From contig JAUNGR010000005.1 in NCBI GenBank assembly GCA_030524485.1, positions 1 to 45,087 of the forward strand: a stretch of DNA of 45,087 nt. The letters are read 5' to 3'. A program made the translations under genes and the position numbers. The number at the start of each line of letters is the position of its first letter. The stretch's first letter is position 1. A model generated the notes under the pieces. The model was not told the origin of the DNA. It did no database searches and worked only from the letters and a program-made list of their open reading frames with translations. Below, one piece after another: positions 30,933 to 38,852 of the stretch. The DNA is from a bacterium (GTDB lineage: Bacteria; Bacillota; Clostridia; Lachnospirales; Lachnospiraceae).

Positions 30933-31633
30933 ACAATGTTTCCTTTCTCAACGTCCTCCCGAAAACGGAAATAATCCTCCGGAATTCCGATGTCAATAAA
31001 ATATCCGTCATGCACCAAACCGCCAATCTTCTTTCCTTCCTTCATCCATCTGGGAATCATCTCATTCTCCAGAGAGACCTTCCCGTCTGGAATTTCGTCC
31101 AGCAGTCTGCGGCTCATCCAATAAATACCTCCGTTTATCGTTCCCGCTCTCTTTTCACTGGTTTTTTCGTTAAAACCGACCAGACGATTGCCCAAAAGCT
31201 GTGCCTCCCCGTAGCGGGAAATGTCCTCCACCTCCCGCAGCACCAGAGCCATATCCGTCTGCTCCTTCGCTGCAAGCTGCCACAGCTTTTCATACGAGAA
31301 CAGATAAAAGGTGTCGGCATTCAAAACCAAAAAACTCTCATCATGCACAAAACGCCCCGCATTCTTGATGGCTCCCGCCGTTCCCAACAACTCTTCCTCA
31401 TAGGCGTAAGAAATCTGTAGGCCAAAAGACGCACCATCCTTAAAATAGTCTTCCACCATGCTTCCCTTATATCCCACAGCAAAAATAATTTCCGTGATTC
31501 CCTGCTTTGCCAGCTCATGAATCAGATATTCCATAAATGGCTTTCCCTTAGCAAGAGCCATCGGCTTTGGCCTGTCGTTGACCACGGAACGCAGCCTTGT
31601 CCCCAATCCTCCTGCGAGCAGTATTGCCTGCAT
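30926..31633 (-). CDS. hddC: D-glycero-alpha-D-manno-heptose 1-phosphate guanylyltransferase
   Basis: A 235-residue nucleotidyltransferase. LAGGLGTRLRSV is at 6-17, RPKPM at 21-25, the metal-binding VLNADTF is in the middle, and the C-terminus GYFIDIGIPEDYFRF is typical of HddC. It makes GDP-D-glycero-alpha-D-manno-heptose. It is the first gene of the polysaccharide operon, with AGGAGG eight bases before the ATG. A strong promoter and a 5' hairpin lie just upstream. Confidence 0.92.
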   Translation of the reverse strand: MQAILLAGGLGTRLRSVVNDRPKPMALAKGKPFMEYLIHELAKQGITEIIFAVGYKGSMVEDYFKDGASFGLQISYAYEEELLGTAGAIKNAGRFVHDESFLVLNADTFYLFSYEKLWQLAAKEQTDMALVLREVEDISRYGEAQLLGNRLVGFNEKTSEKRAGTINGGIYWMSRRLLDEIPDGKVSLENEMIPRWMKEGKKIGGLVHDGYFIDIGIPEDYFRFREDVEKGNIVW

Positions 31634-31659
31634 ACGTATGCCCTCCTGTTTGGCTTTTC

Positions 31660-31674
31660 GGGGTTTTCACCCCC
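31660..31674 (-). other. 5'-terminal hairpin of the hdd/polysaccharide operon mRNA
   Basis: GGGGT-GAAA-ACCCC in the minus-strand RNA: a 5-base GC-rich stem with a GNRA tetraloop, starting within about ten bases of the predicted transcription start. It is probably a stabilising 5' structure. Confidence 0.6.
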
Positions 31675-31688
31675 TAATGTCTTGTTGA

Positions 31689-31717
31689 ATTATATCATTT
31701 TTACACGGTTGAATCAA
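31689..31717 (-). promoter_or_regulatory. Strong predicted promoter of the polysaccharide operon
   Basis: TTGATT (31717-31712), a 17-base spacer and perfect TATAAT (31694-31689) with an extended -10 (TGATATAAT). Start near 31682. Genes from hddC to the lipoprotein, perhaps ROK, would be read from here. Confidence 0.85.
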
Positions 31718-31746
31718 TTACGAATGCATTAAGATTTCCAGAAAGG

Positions 31747-31795
31747 CAAAAACTGCCATTTCGCTTCCTCTCGGAAGTCCAAACAGCAGTCTTTC
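31747..31795 (-). terminator. Terminator after the large glycosyltransferase gene
   Basis: Minus-strand RNA pairs ACTGC-TGTTT…CTTCC with GGAAG…AAATGGCAGT around a GAGA loop, followed by UUUUUG. It begins about 14 bases after the stop at 31809 and separates the two polysaccharide transcripts. Confidence 0.85.
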
Positions 31796-31808
31796 TTCTT
31801 TCCTCTGG

Positions 31809-34800
31809 TTATTCAAAATCTTCTTTGATAATATCCCAAACGGCATCCACACTGAAATGCTCTCGGATATAGTTCTGGGTGTTTTGGCTCATCTTTGCAC
31901 ACTGCTCTGGATTTTCATACAGTGCAATCACCTTCTCGGCAAAGGCGGCTGCCTCATCCTCCACGCAGAGCACCTCCTCCACCTGCGGAATTCCCTCCGC
32001 TCCGATGGATGTGGTCACGATGGCGGCTCCGTTGTAGATGGCCTCCACCACCTTGCCCTTCACACCGGCTCCGTAGCGCAGCGGCACCACCACAATGCGG
32101 GTGACGGCATACAGCCTTGCCAGTTCCTCCTCGCTCACAAAGCCCTTGACCAAAATGCCCTTTTCAGGGTCATGCAAAGCACGGATTTCCTCGGTGGCCT
32201 TGGAACCCACGATGTAGAAAGGAATCTTCAGCTTTTCGTAGATTTTCGGGAAGATTTCCTGTGTGAACCAGAGCACGGCATCGGCATTCGGCGGATGGGC
32301 AAAGCCCCCGACAAAGAGCAGTCCCTCTCTTCTGGCAAAGTCCGCAGGAATGTTGTCCAAAAATTGCTCATATACATAGGCGGTGATGGCCTTAACCGGA
32401 ATGGAAGCGTCGATGGCATGAATCGCATTCTCCTCCACATAGGAAGGGTAGTAGGACATGTCTGCCCGTCTCATCATTCCCAACTCAATGGTCTTCCAAT
32501 ATTCCGCTTCCCGCCTCTTTTTCTCATCCTTTGTCAACTCATACTCCCTGCTCTCCCGCAAGAAGTGCAGGTCATGACCATAATAAATCACCTTAATGTC
32601 GGTGTTCTCCCGAATGAAATCGACGTACTTGGTCGCAATGTGCGGTCGATTTAGGTAAGCAAAGTCAATCTCATCCTTGTTCTTGAGAATCCAATCCCAG
32701 ATACCTGCCTGATACTCGGCTCCGTAGAGAATCTCAATGCCCATCTGCTGCAAAGCGGTGGAATATGGCTCCTCGTGCAGGAAGTTATCTCCCAAGAATT
32801 TCACAACATAGCCCTTTTTCAGGAACATCTTTAGGTACTGATAAGTGGTCTTGGAACCAGCATCTTTGTCGAAGGTCGGAACATAGTGGTCCACCACCAG
32901 AATCAGGGGCTTGCCTTGGCTCCTCTCCCTCGCTCTAAAGGGGTTGGGATTTCCTGTGTTTTTGGACTGCTTTTGGAACTCTTCCGCCCACTTTTCCTTC
33001 AACTTCTTGCTGTTTTCCACCTGATACCGCTTTAAACCGCTGCCGTTGACATCCGTTCCGTTGGAGATGCCTTCAAAATGCACAATCTTGGAGAGGGGCT
33101 GATACACCACCCGATAACCAGCCTTGCGAACCTCAAAGGCCAAATCAGAGTCCTCACAATAAGCAGGAGCAAATCTCTCATCAAAACCGCCAATCTCATC
33201 CCAGAGCTTCTTACTTAGAAGAATCGCCGCTCCAGAAATGTAATCGACATCCTTCACATAGTTGTATTCTGGCTTATCTGGGTCATCCAAGCGTCCGTAA
33301 TTCCAGCCAGAACCATCGCTCCAGATGATGCCGCCTGCCTCCTGCAAGCGTCCATCCGGATACACCAGCTTGGAACCTACCATGCCTATGCTCTCATCCG
33401 CTTCAATCAGCTGCACCAGAGAGGAAAGCCAGCCCTCCGTCACCTGTGTGTCATTGTTTAAAAACATCACATAGCGACCTCTTGCCTTCTTTGCTGCCTG
33501 ATTGCAGTTCTTCAAGAAGCCCTGATTGGTGACATTGCGGCTGATGACCAGATTTTTGACAAACTTATCCAATTTCTGGGTGGCATCCGTGGACACATCG
33601 TCGGCAATAATCACCTCATACTCAACATCCCTTGTGTGCTCAGCAATCGAACGCAGGCATTCGTAGGTGTAGTATACCTGATTGTAGCAGGGGATAATCA
33701 CAGAGACCAGCGGCTGCTCACATTTAGGAAGCACCACTCTTCCGTGCTCCAGATAGCCCTCCCCTATCGCAAAGTCTCCCGCGATGCGGTTGCGTCCCTC
33801 ACCGGTCAGATACAATTTCAGATACTTCGCCGGATGCCGCAGGGTATTTTTCAGGTAATTGAGCACCTTACGCCTTCTCGTGCCCTTCGGGAAGCTCTCG
33901 TCCACCAGATGGAAGAGGCGGCGAGCCACCTTAAACAGCACCGACTCGTGCTTGTTTAAATACACCAAAAGCTTTGCCTGTTCCTCAATCTCATGCCGCA
34001 AGTCCCGAATCATAATCTCCAGATTGGTCACATGGTTATTGGTGAGTCTCTGAATCTCCTGCATTTTTTTGATGGTCTCGTCCCTCTCGGCGATGGCCTC
34101 ATCTCTCGCCTCTATCTCCAACTTGCGTCCCTCGGCAAGACCGATTGCATCCTTTCTCTGCTGCTCCTTATCTGCCCAAGATTCTGGTGTGTAGACCGGT
34201 TGTAAGTAACGCAGCAAATAAGAACTGCCGCCATTCTTTCCGCCATGCACATAGTTTTGGAAGGAAGTTTCCATCGCGGCATATACCGCCGCTAACTCCT
34301 CAAAAATGCCGAAAGCAGCCAGATAGTCTCCCTCCGAGTCAAAGGGCAGTCGGTCTCTGGCTTTCAGATAAAAATAGTACAGATTGCGGTACCACAGATA
34401 TTCCAGCGGAATCGGGAAATCAAACACCCACTCATAATCCATGCCACAGATGCCCCCATCCTCCTGCACCATCATATTTTCAAACAGACCATCTACGTTG
34501 GAGAGCACAAAACTGTCCCCCTCAAGCAGGGCATACTGCTCCTGTGTCAGGTTCTGCCCAAATACAGCAGCAAATTCCTCCGTCCTCTCAAAAGGTCTCG
34601 TTTTTCCTCCGTCAAAGAGCTTCTTTAAGGCCGAAGCCAGCTCCTCCACCACATGTGCGGCCTCCTCGTCATCCACGACCTGTCCGCCACACAGCTCATC
34701 CATCAGTAAGTTCTCCATCGTCTTACCTTTCAAGAAAGGAAACCTTGCTGTGGTCTTGTCCTCACTCAGCTCGACAGGAACCATGCGAAGAGAAGGAAAT

Positions 34801-35813
34801 TGCTCCAGAATCTTTTCCCTCTTCTCCTTCAGAGAGGCGATGTGCATGCTGTGGCTGCCAATCGCTTGCTTCTCCACAAAACGCTCTCCGTTCTCCAAAA
34901 CAATGCTGGTCTTGGTTTGAAATTCCTCTTTGCGAGTTCCATTGTACTTTACAAACAAAAGCTCTTTTTGACTCTCTTTTGGCTTAGAATCCGCCTTAGC
35001 ATCCGCCTTCGTCCAAAGCAACAGGTAGGAACTGGTAAACTGTGTAAACTGCCCTTCCTCGCAGCAGAGATTCAAGGCATCTTCCTCCGAAATCACTTGG
35101 TATCTCGGTGCATCATAGGCTGCTCCCAGATTGCGAAACTCTCCATGCATCGGCAGATAGGCATCCGAGTATAGACTGACCGGCAACCTATAGTCCGAAA
35201 TTGGGTAATACCAACGCAGGCTGCCCTCTTCCTCTCCTTCCTCAAACAGCTCCTCCAGTTCTCTCTTTGTGAAGTCCCGCTCCAGCCTTGCCGCCCCACT
35301 GAAGTAACGCACCGCCATCTTGTTCATCGCTGTGACAAACAAAGTGCCGCCTTCCTTCACATATTCCTTCGCTTTTTGCAGCAGCTCACTGTAGGGATTT
35401 TTTGAGGAAAACCACTCCGCTGCTCGTCCCAAACTTCCCACAAGCACCACATAATCAAAGGCTTGGCTGCCCTGCTCGTCCACAATCTCTTTCACATAGG
35501 AAAGTCTTGCCTCTCCTTCTTTCTCCTCCAGAACCTTCGCATAACGGCTTCTTCCCACCAAAATTTCCTCGTCATCGGTCTCAAATACCGTCACCGACAA
35601 CCCTTTTTCGAGAAAAAGGCCAGTCAAGGCTCCCGCTCCTGAGCCAATCTGCAGCAGGCATTTTCCCTTTTCAAAGGGGAACCACTCCAACAGATTTTCC
35701 CTCAACTTAGAACAAGCATACAGAACGGCCGGTTCCGTCTCCTGCCTCACCGCCGCCTCCATATCCCCCTGATACCGCTCCAACACTTCCAAAATCTTAT
35801 CTGCGTCTCTCAT
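31809..35813 (-). CDS. Multidomain methyltransferase-like / kinase-like / coiled-coil / GT2 / GT4 glycan enzyme (WbdD-like front end)
   Basis: A 1334-residue protein. Residues about 45-270 resemble a class I SAM methyltransferase (LLQIGSGAGALTG, 53-65). Residues about 285-545 resemble an aminoglycoside- or eukaryotic-type kinase: Lys315 in RFVEKQA, SNVDGLFEN with Asp441 and Asn446, and MDYEW with Asp459. A charged coiled coil spans about 545-615. A GT2 domain starts at 701 (PLVSVIIPCYN), with NND at 786-788, GGFDERF and CEDSDLAFEV. A GT4-like C-terminal region contains LLFVGGFAHPPNADAV, GFVSEEELARLY and PLRYGAGVKGKVVEA. The order methyltransferase-kinase-coiled coil matches the O9a chain terminator WbdD. 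The ATG at 35813 is chosen over 35879 because it lies after the wzt stop; its Shine-Dalgarno is modest. No signal peptide. Confidence 0.8.
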   Translation of the reverse strand: MRDADKILEVLERYQGDMEAAVRQETEPAVLYACSKLRENLLEWFPFEKGKCLLQIGSGAGALTGLFLEKGLSVTVFETDDEEILVGRSRYAKVLEEKEGEARLSYVKEIVDEQGSQAFDYVVLVGSLGRAAEWFSSKNPYSELLQKAKEYVKEGGTLFVTAMNKMAVRYFSGAARLERDFTKRELEELFEEGEEEGSLRWYYPISDYRLPVSLYSDAYLPMHGEFRNLGAAYDAPRYQVISEEDALNLCCEEGQFTQFTSSYLLLWTKADAKADSKPKESQKELLFVKYNGTRKEEFQTKTSIVLENGERFVEKQAIGSHSMHIASLKEKREKILEQFPSLRMVPVELSEDKTTARFPFLKGKTMENLLMDELCGGQVVDDEEAAHVVEELASALKKLFDGGKTRPFERTEEFAAVFGQNLTQEQYALLEGDSFVLSNVDGLFENMMVQEDGGICGMDYEWVFDFPIPLEYLWYRNLYYFYLKARDRLPFDSEGDYLAAFGIFEELAAVYAAMETSFQNYVHGGKNGGSSYLLRYLQPVYTPESWADKEQQRKDAIGLAEGRKLEIEARDEAIAERDETIKKMQEIQRLTNNHVTNLEIMIRDLRHEIEEQAKLLVYLNKHESVLFKVARRLFHLVDESFPKGTRRRKVLNYLKNTLRHPAKYLKLYLTGEGRNRIAGDFAIGEGYLEHGRVVLPKCEQPLVSVIIPCYNQVYYTYECLRSIAEHTRDVEYEVIIADDVSTDATQKLDKFVKNLVISRNVTNQGFLKNCNQAAKKARGRYVMFLNNDTQVTEGWLSSLVQLIEADESIGMVGSKLVYPDGRLQEAGGIIWSDGSGWNYGRLDDPDKPEYNYVKDVDYISGAAILLSKKLWDEIGGFDERFAPAYCEDSDLAFEVRKAGYRVVYQPLSKIVHFEGISNGTDVNGSGLKRYQVENSKKLKEKWAEEFQKQSKNTGNPNPFRARERSQGKPLILVVDHYVPTFDKDAGSKTTYQYLKMFLKKGYVVKFLGDNFLHEEPYSTALQQMGIEILYGAEYQAGIWDWILKNKDEIDFAYLNRPHIATKYVDFIRENTDIKVIYYGHDLHFLRESREYELTKDEKKRREAEYWKTIELGMMRRADMSYYPSYVEENAIHAIDASIPVKAITAYVYEQFLDNIPADFARREGLLFVGGFAHPPNADAVLWFTQEIFPKIYEKLKIPFYIVGSKATEEIRALHDPEKGILVKGFVSEEELARLYAVTRIVVVPLRYGAGVKGKVVEAIYNGAAIVTTSIGAEGIPQVEEVLCVEDEAAAFAEKVIALYENPEQCAKMSQNTQNYIREHFSVDAVWDIIKEDFE

Positions 35814-35832
35814 CTTCTCTTTTATGCCTCTC

Positions 35833-37152
35833 TTAGTCAGCCGGATAGAATTTCGTTTCCACCTTAGACTCCATATCATAGACTCCGACCGTGTTCTTGT
35901 TAGAAATCACAGTCAGACTCGCCACATCGTACATTCTGTGGTACACGACATGCTCGCCTTCCTCAAAGCCGGTACAACTCATGGAAATCAGATACTCTCC
36001 GCCCTGAAGTGTCATCTTTTGCTTAAATTCCACCTGATACATGTCTCCATCTTTCACGGGATGAATCTCACAGCCCTCGTACATGGTGTTGGTGCCTGTC
36101 AAATCTGCTCCCTTTTTGTCCTTGATGGTGTAAGTAAAAATCGGTGCCTCCAAAGCGGCATGAAAACGGATTTTTTCTCGAATCGTGAACGTCTCTCCCT
36201 TTAACAGGAGATTGGTGACATTGCCCCTCTCGTCCAGAAAGCCAAAATCAAAAATCTCCGCTCTTCCGTCTCCGTACTCGGTCCGGTTGGGATTGATGGT
36301 CAGCTTTTCCTTCATCAGGGAGGTCAGCTCCCCCTCTTTCGGGTGTTTTTCCTCTGCCCTATTCCCCTCCGGCTTCGCCTTCTTGGAGAGTTCTTCCTCC
36401 AACGCATCCATCTGTCCCGCAAGAATCTTCTTGTACAAATCCACCATGTGACCGGCCTCTCCCTCTGCGACAAAGTTGCCTCGATTCAGTAAAACCACCT
36501 TATCGCAGTATTTGATGATGCTGCCCATGTCGTGCGTCACCATCAAAATCGTGGTCCCATTTTGGCGGATTTCCTCCATCCTGCGGTAGCACTTCGCCTG
36601 AAAGAACACATCTCCCACCGAGAGTGCCTCATCCACAATCAAAATCTCCGGCTCCACATTGATGGCTAAGGCAAAGGCCAGCCGCACAAACATACCACTG
36701 GAGTAGGTCTTCACCGGTTGGTATACAAAGTCCCCGATGTCCGCAAAGTCCAAAATCTCCTGCAGTTTCTCATCCATCTCCTTCTTGGTGAAGCCCATCA
36801 TGGTACCGTTCATGTAAATATTCTCAATGCCGGTATAATCCATATTGAAACCGGCTCCCAGCTCCAACAAGGCCGAAATCTTTCCATTCACCGTCACCGT
36901 TCCGGTGGTCGGAGTCAGCACTCCTGTGATAATCTTCAAAATTGTGGATTTTCCGGAACCGTTTGTTCCGATGATTCCCACCGACTGTCCCTTTTCCACC
37001 TCAAAAGACAAACCGTTCAGAGCATAAAAATCCCTGTGATAACTCTTATGAGTCAGGCTGATGGACTCCTTCAGCCGGTCAATCGGCTTTTCGTAGAGCC
37101 GATACACCTTCGTTACGCCTTGAACGCTTATCGCAGATGTTTCTTGCTTCAT
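35833..37152 (-). CDS. wzt: Polysaccharide ABC exporter ATPase with C-terminal carbohydrate-binding domain (Wzt)
   Basis: A 439-residue ATPase. Walker A GTNGSGKST is at 62-70, LLELGAGF follows, the signature YSSGM is at 150-154, Walker B LIVDEAL at 171-177 and His207 is the switch. A Lys/Glu-rich linker (about 245-285) leads to a beta-rich C-terminal domain of about 145 residues like Wzt-C, which in E. coli O8/O9a binds the capped glycan end. The start overlaps the DUF3783 stop as ATGA, and the gene is followed at once by the WbdD-like gene. No Wzm permease gene is in the window, which is unusual. Confidence 0.9.
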   Translation of the reverse strand: MKQETSAISVQGVTKVYRLYEKPIDRLKESISLTHKSYHRDFYALNGLSFEVEKGQSVGIIGTNGSGKSTILKIITGVLTPTTGTVTVNGKISALLELGAGFNMDYTGIENIYMNGTMMGFTKKEMDEKLQEILDFADIGDFVYQPVKTYSSGMFVRLAFALAINVEPEILIVDEALSVGDVFFQAKCYRRMEEIRQNGTTILMVTHDMGSIIKYCDKVVLLNRGNFVAEGEAGHMVDLYKKILAGQMDALEEELSKKAKPEGNRAEEKHPKEGELTSLMKEKLTINPNRTEYGDGRAEIFDFGFLDERGNVTNLLLKGETFTIREKIRFHAALEAPIFTYTIKDKKGADLTGTNTMYEGCEIHPVKDGDMYQVEFKQKMTLQGGEYLISMSCTGFEEGEHVVYHRMYDVASLTVISNKNTVGVYDMESKVETKFYPAD

Positions 37153-37571
37153 TCCCCTTTATCCTTTCCCAAAGGCTCTCCGGCTTCTCCATGCAGCGTC
37201 CGGTGTTCCTTTCGCAGTTCCTGATACAATTCTTTGGAATTCCATGCCCGATTCGACTCCGTCACCACAGCCTTCAAATCCACTCTCGCCTTCTGCCTGC
37301 GCAGAGCGAGCAGCAACTCATCCAGACGGCTCCCACTAAAGCCAGAAAGCACCAACATTTCTTCCTCAAATTCGCACAGTTCCTCTTCCGTCGCCTCTAA
37401 CAAAGCCTCTGGCTCCGTTTTTCCCTCCAGCAGCTGCGCAAGCGGAAGAGCATACTGCTTTGGCTCCACCATACGAATTCGGACTCCCATCAGAAGAAGC
37501 AAAGTCTGAATCTTCTTTCTCTTTTCTTTGTCTTTGATTGCATACAAAAGCACCGTCTCATTCCGTCTCAT
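37149..37571 (-). CDS. DUF3783-type small protein
   Basis: A 140-residue soluble acidic protein, probably of the DUF3783 family of Firmicutes. It begins ETVLLYAIKDKEKRKKIQTL and continues with MGVRIRMVEPKQYALPLAQLLEG, where the family shows a similar (I/V)R.V..E.Y..P...L.G pattern. Residues 45-70 are Glu-rich, then a helix around LSGFSGSRLDELLLALRR. Its function is unknown. It is translationally embedded: 14 bases overlap cca upstream (GGGAG seven bases before its ATG lies in cca) and four bases overlap wzt downstream. Confidence 0.65.
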   Translation of the reverse strand: MRRNETVLLYAIKDKEKRKKIQTLLLLMGVRIRMVEPKQYALPLAQLLEGKTEPEALLEATEEELCEFEEEMLVLSGFSGSRLDELLLALRRQKARVDLKAVVTESNRAWNSKELYQELRKEHRTLHGEAGEPLGKDKGE

Positions 37572-38832
37572 GCGCCATCTCCCTCTTCTTCGCTGCTATC
37601 CGAAGCAGCAACTCTTTTTGATTGTCCTGTGGATACTCCAGCACATGTTCCAACAAAAAGTGCAGAAGTTCTCCCATCTGTCTGCCTGACTGAATTCCCG
37701 CTGAAAGCAAATCTTTTCCGCTCACGGCAAGCTGCTTCAAATCCAGACAGTCTCCTGCGGCAAGAATCTCCTCGGCCAAGCGTCTTTCCTGCTGCCATTT
37801 CCAAGCCTCCCTCGGCTCGTCCATGGGACCTTGCGGCAGCAACTGCCGCAGCAGCTGTCCATCCAAAAACAGCTCGCTGCCCATTCGATGCATCCAATGC
37901 CGGAGGGCAACCTTATCCAAAACATAAGACTCCTCACACGCTTCCACCAAAAGCAGTGTCTTCTTTCGGGTCTCATTGTCCGATTTCAGCTCTCTCAGCA
38001 TCCGGTTTACGGTTTCGCCTTCCATTCCGCAAAAAGCCGCTGCAAATCGCAGATGTCGTTTGGCTGGCAGCGAAGAGGCTCGTCTTAAAATCTCCTCCCT
38101 CTGCCCACAGAAAGCCCTTCTTCCTTCTTCTGCGAAAAAGAGCTGTTCAAAGTCTTTTGTGATATACTTGGCCATGCCGGTTCTCCACACGTCCATCAAG
38201 CGTTCTGGATGTGCAGAGAGCAGGAGTTTGGTGAGTTCCACCAAGATTCTTTCCTTGCTCACCCTTTTTAAGTTAGGGGCAATCTTGCCAATCGCCGCAT
38301 AGGTCTCTTCCTCGATGGAAAAACCGAGCTGTGCCGCAAAACGCAGGGCACGCAGAATTCGCAGAGCATCCTCCGTAAACCTCTCCCTTGCCAATCCGAC
38401 ACAGCGAATCACGCCTGCCTTTAAGTCTTCCTGCCCGCCAAAAGCATCCACAACACCTGTGCTGTGGCTGTAGGCCATTGCATTGATGGTAAAATCCCTG
38501 CGTTTTAAATCTTCCAACAGACTTCGGGTGAACTCCACCTGCTTGGGATGCCTCCCATCTTCATACTCCCCATCAATTCGATAGGTCGTGACCTCGTAAC
38601 CTTTGCCGTGCAGCAGCACCGTCACGGTGCCATGTTGAATGCCAGTATCCACAGTTTTCTTGAACATCTCCTTCACCTGCAGCGGAAGAGCCGAGGTGGT
38701 GATATCCCAGTCATTGGGGCATCTCCCCAAAAGGGTGTCACGGACACAGCCGCCAACGGCATAGGCCTCGAAGCCCCGCTGATTCAGGTGTTCTATGATT
38801 TCCTCCACATCCTTTGGAATCGCAATCTGCAT
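37558..38832 (-). CDS. cca: CCA-adding tRNA nucleotidyltransferase
   Basis: A 424-residue class II nucleotidyltransferase. YAVGGCVRDTLLG and DWDITTSA hold the catalytic Asp pair, RRDFTINAMAY and the ERFTEDALRILRALRFAAQLGF block are the nucleotide-binding motifs, and a helical body follows. It adds or repairs the 3' CCA of tRNAs; both tRNA genes in this window lack it. The frame opens at 38946 inside proS, but AAGGGAG is seven bases before the ATG at 38832, which is 20 bases after the proS stop. Confidence 0.95.
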   Translation of the reverse strand: MQIAIPKDVEEIIEHLNQRGFEAYAVGGCVRDTLLGRCPNDWDITTSALPLQVKEMFKKTVDTGIQHGTVTVLLHGKGYEVTTYRIDGEYEDGRHPKQVEFTRSLLEDLKRRDFTINAMAYSHSTGVVDAFGGQEDLKAGVIRCVGLARERFTEDALRILRALRFAAQLGFSIEEETYAAIGKIAPNLKRVSKERILVELTKLLLSAHPERLMDVWRTGMAKYITKDFEQLFFAEEGRRAFCGQREEILRRASSLPAKRHLRFAAAFCGMEGETVNRMLRELKSDNETRKKTLLLVEACEESYVLDKVALRHWMHRMGSELFLDGQLLRQLLPQGPMDEPREAWKWQQERRLAEEILAAGDCLDLKQLAVSGKDLLSAGIQSGRQMGELLHFLLEHVLEYPQDNQKELLLRIAAKKREMAHETE

Positions 38833-38852
38833 CCGTGTTCTCCCTTCTTTTA

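Noticed and set aside
34145-34987. A 280-codon plus-strand frame opposite the large glycosyltransferase gene
   Set aside because: Pro/Ser/His-rich shadow of the kinase-like region; no start signal.
35814-35879. Start of the large glycosyltransferase at 35879
   Set aside because: This would place 22 extra basic residues overlapping the wzt coding end; the ATG at 35813 lies 20 bases after the wzt stop and begins a better family-like sequence.
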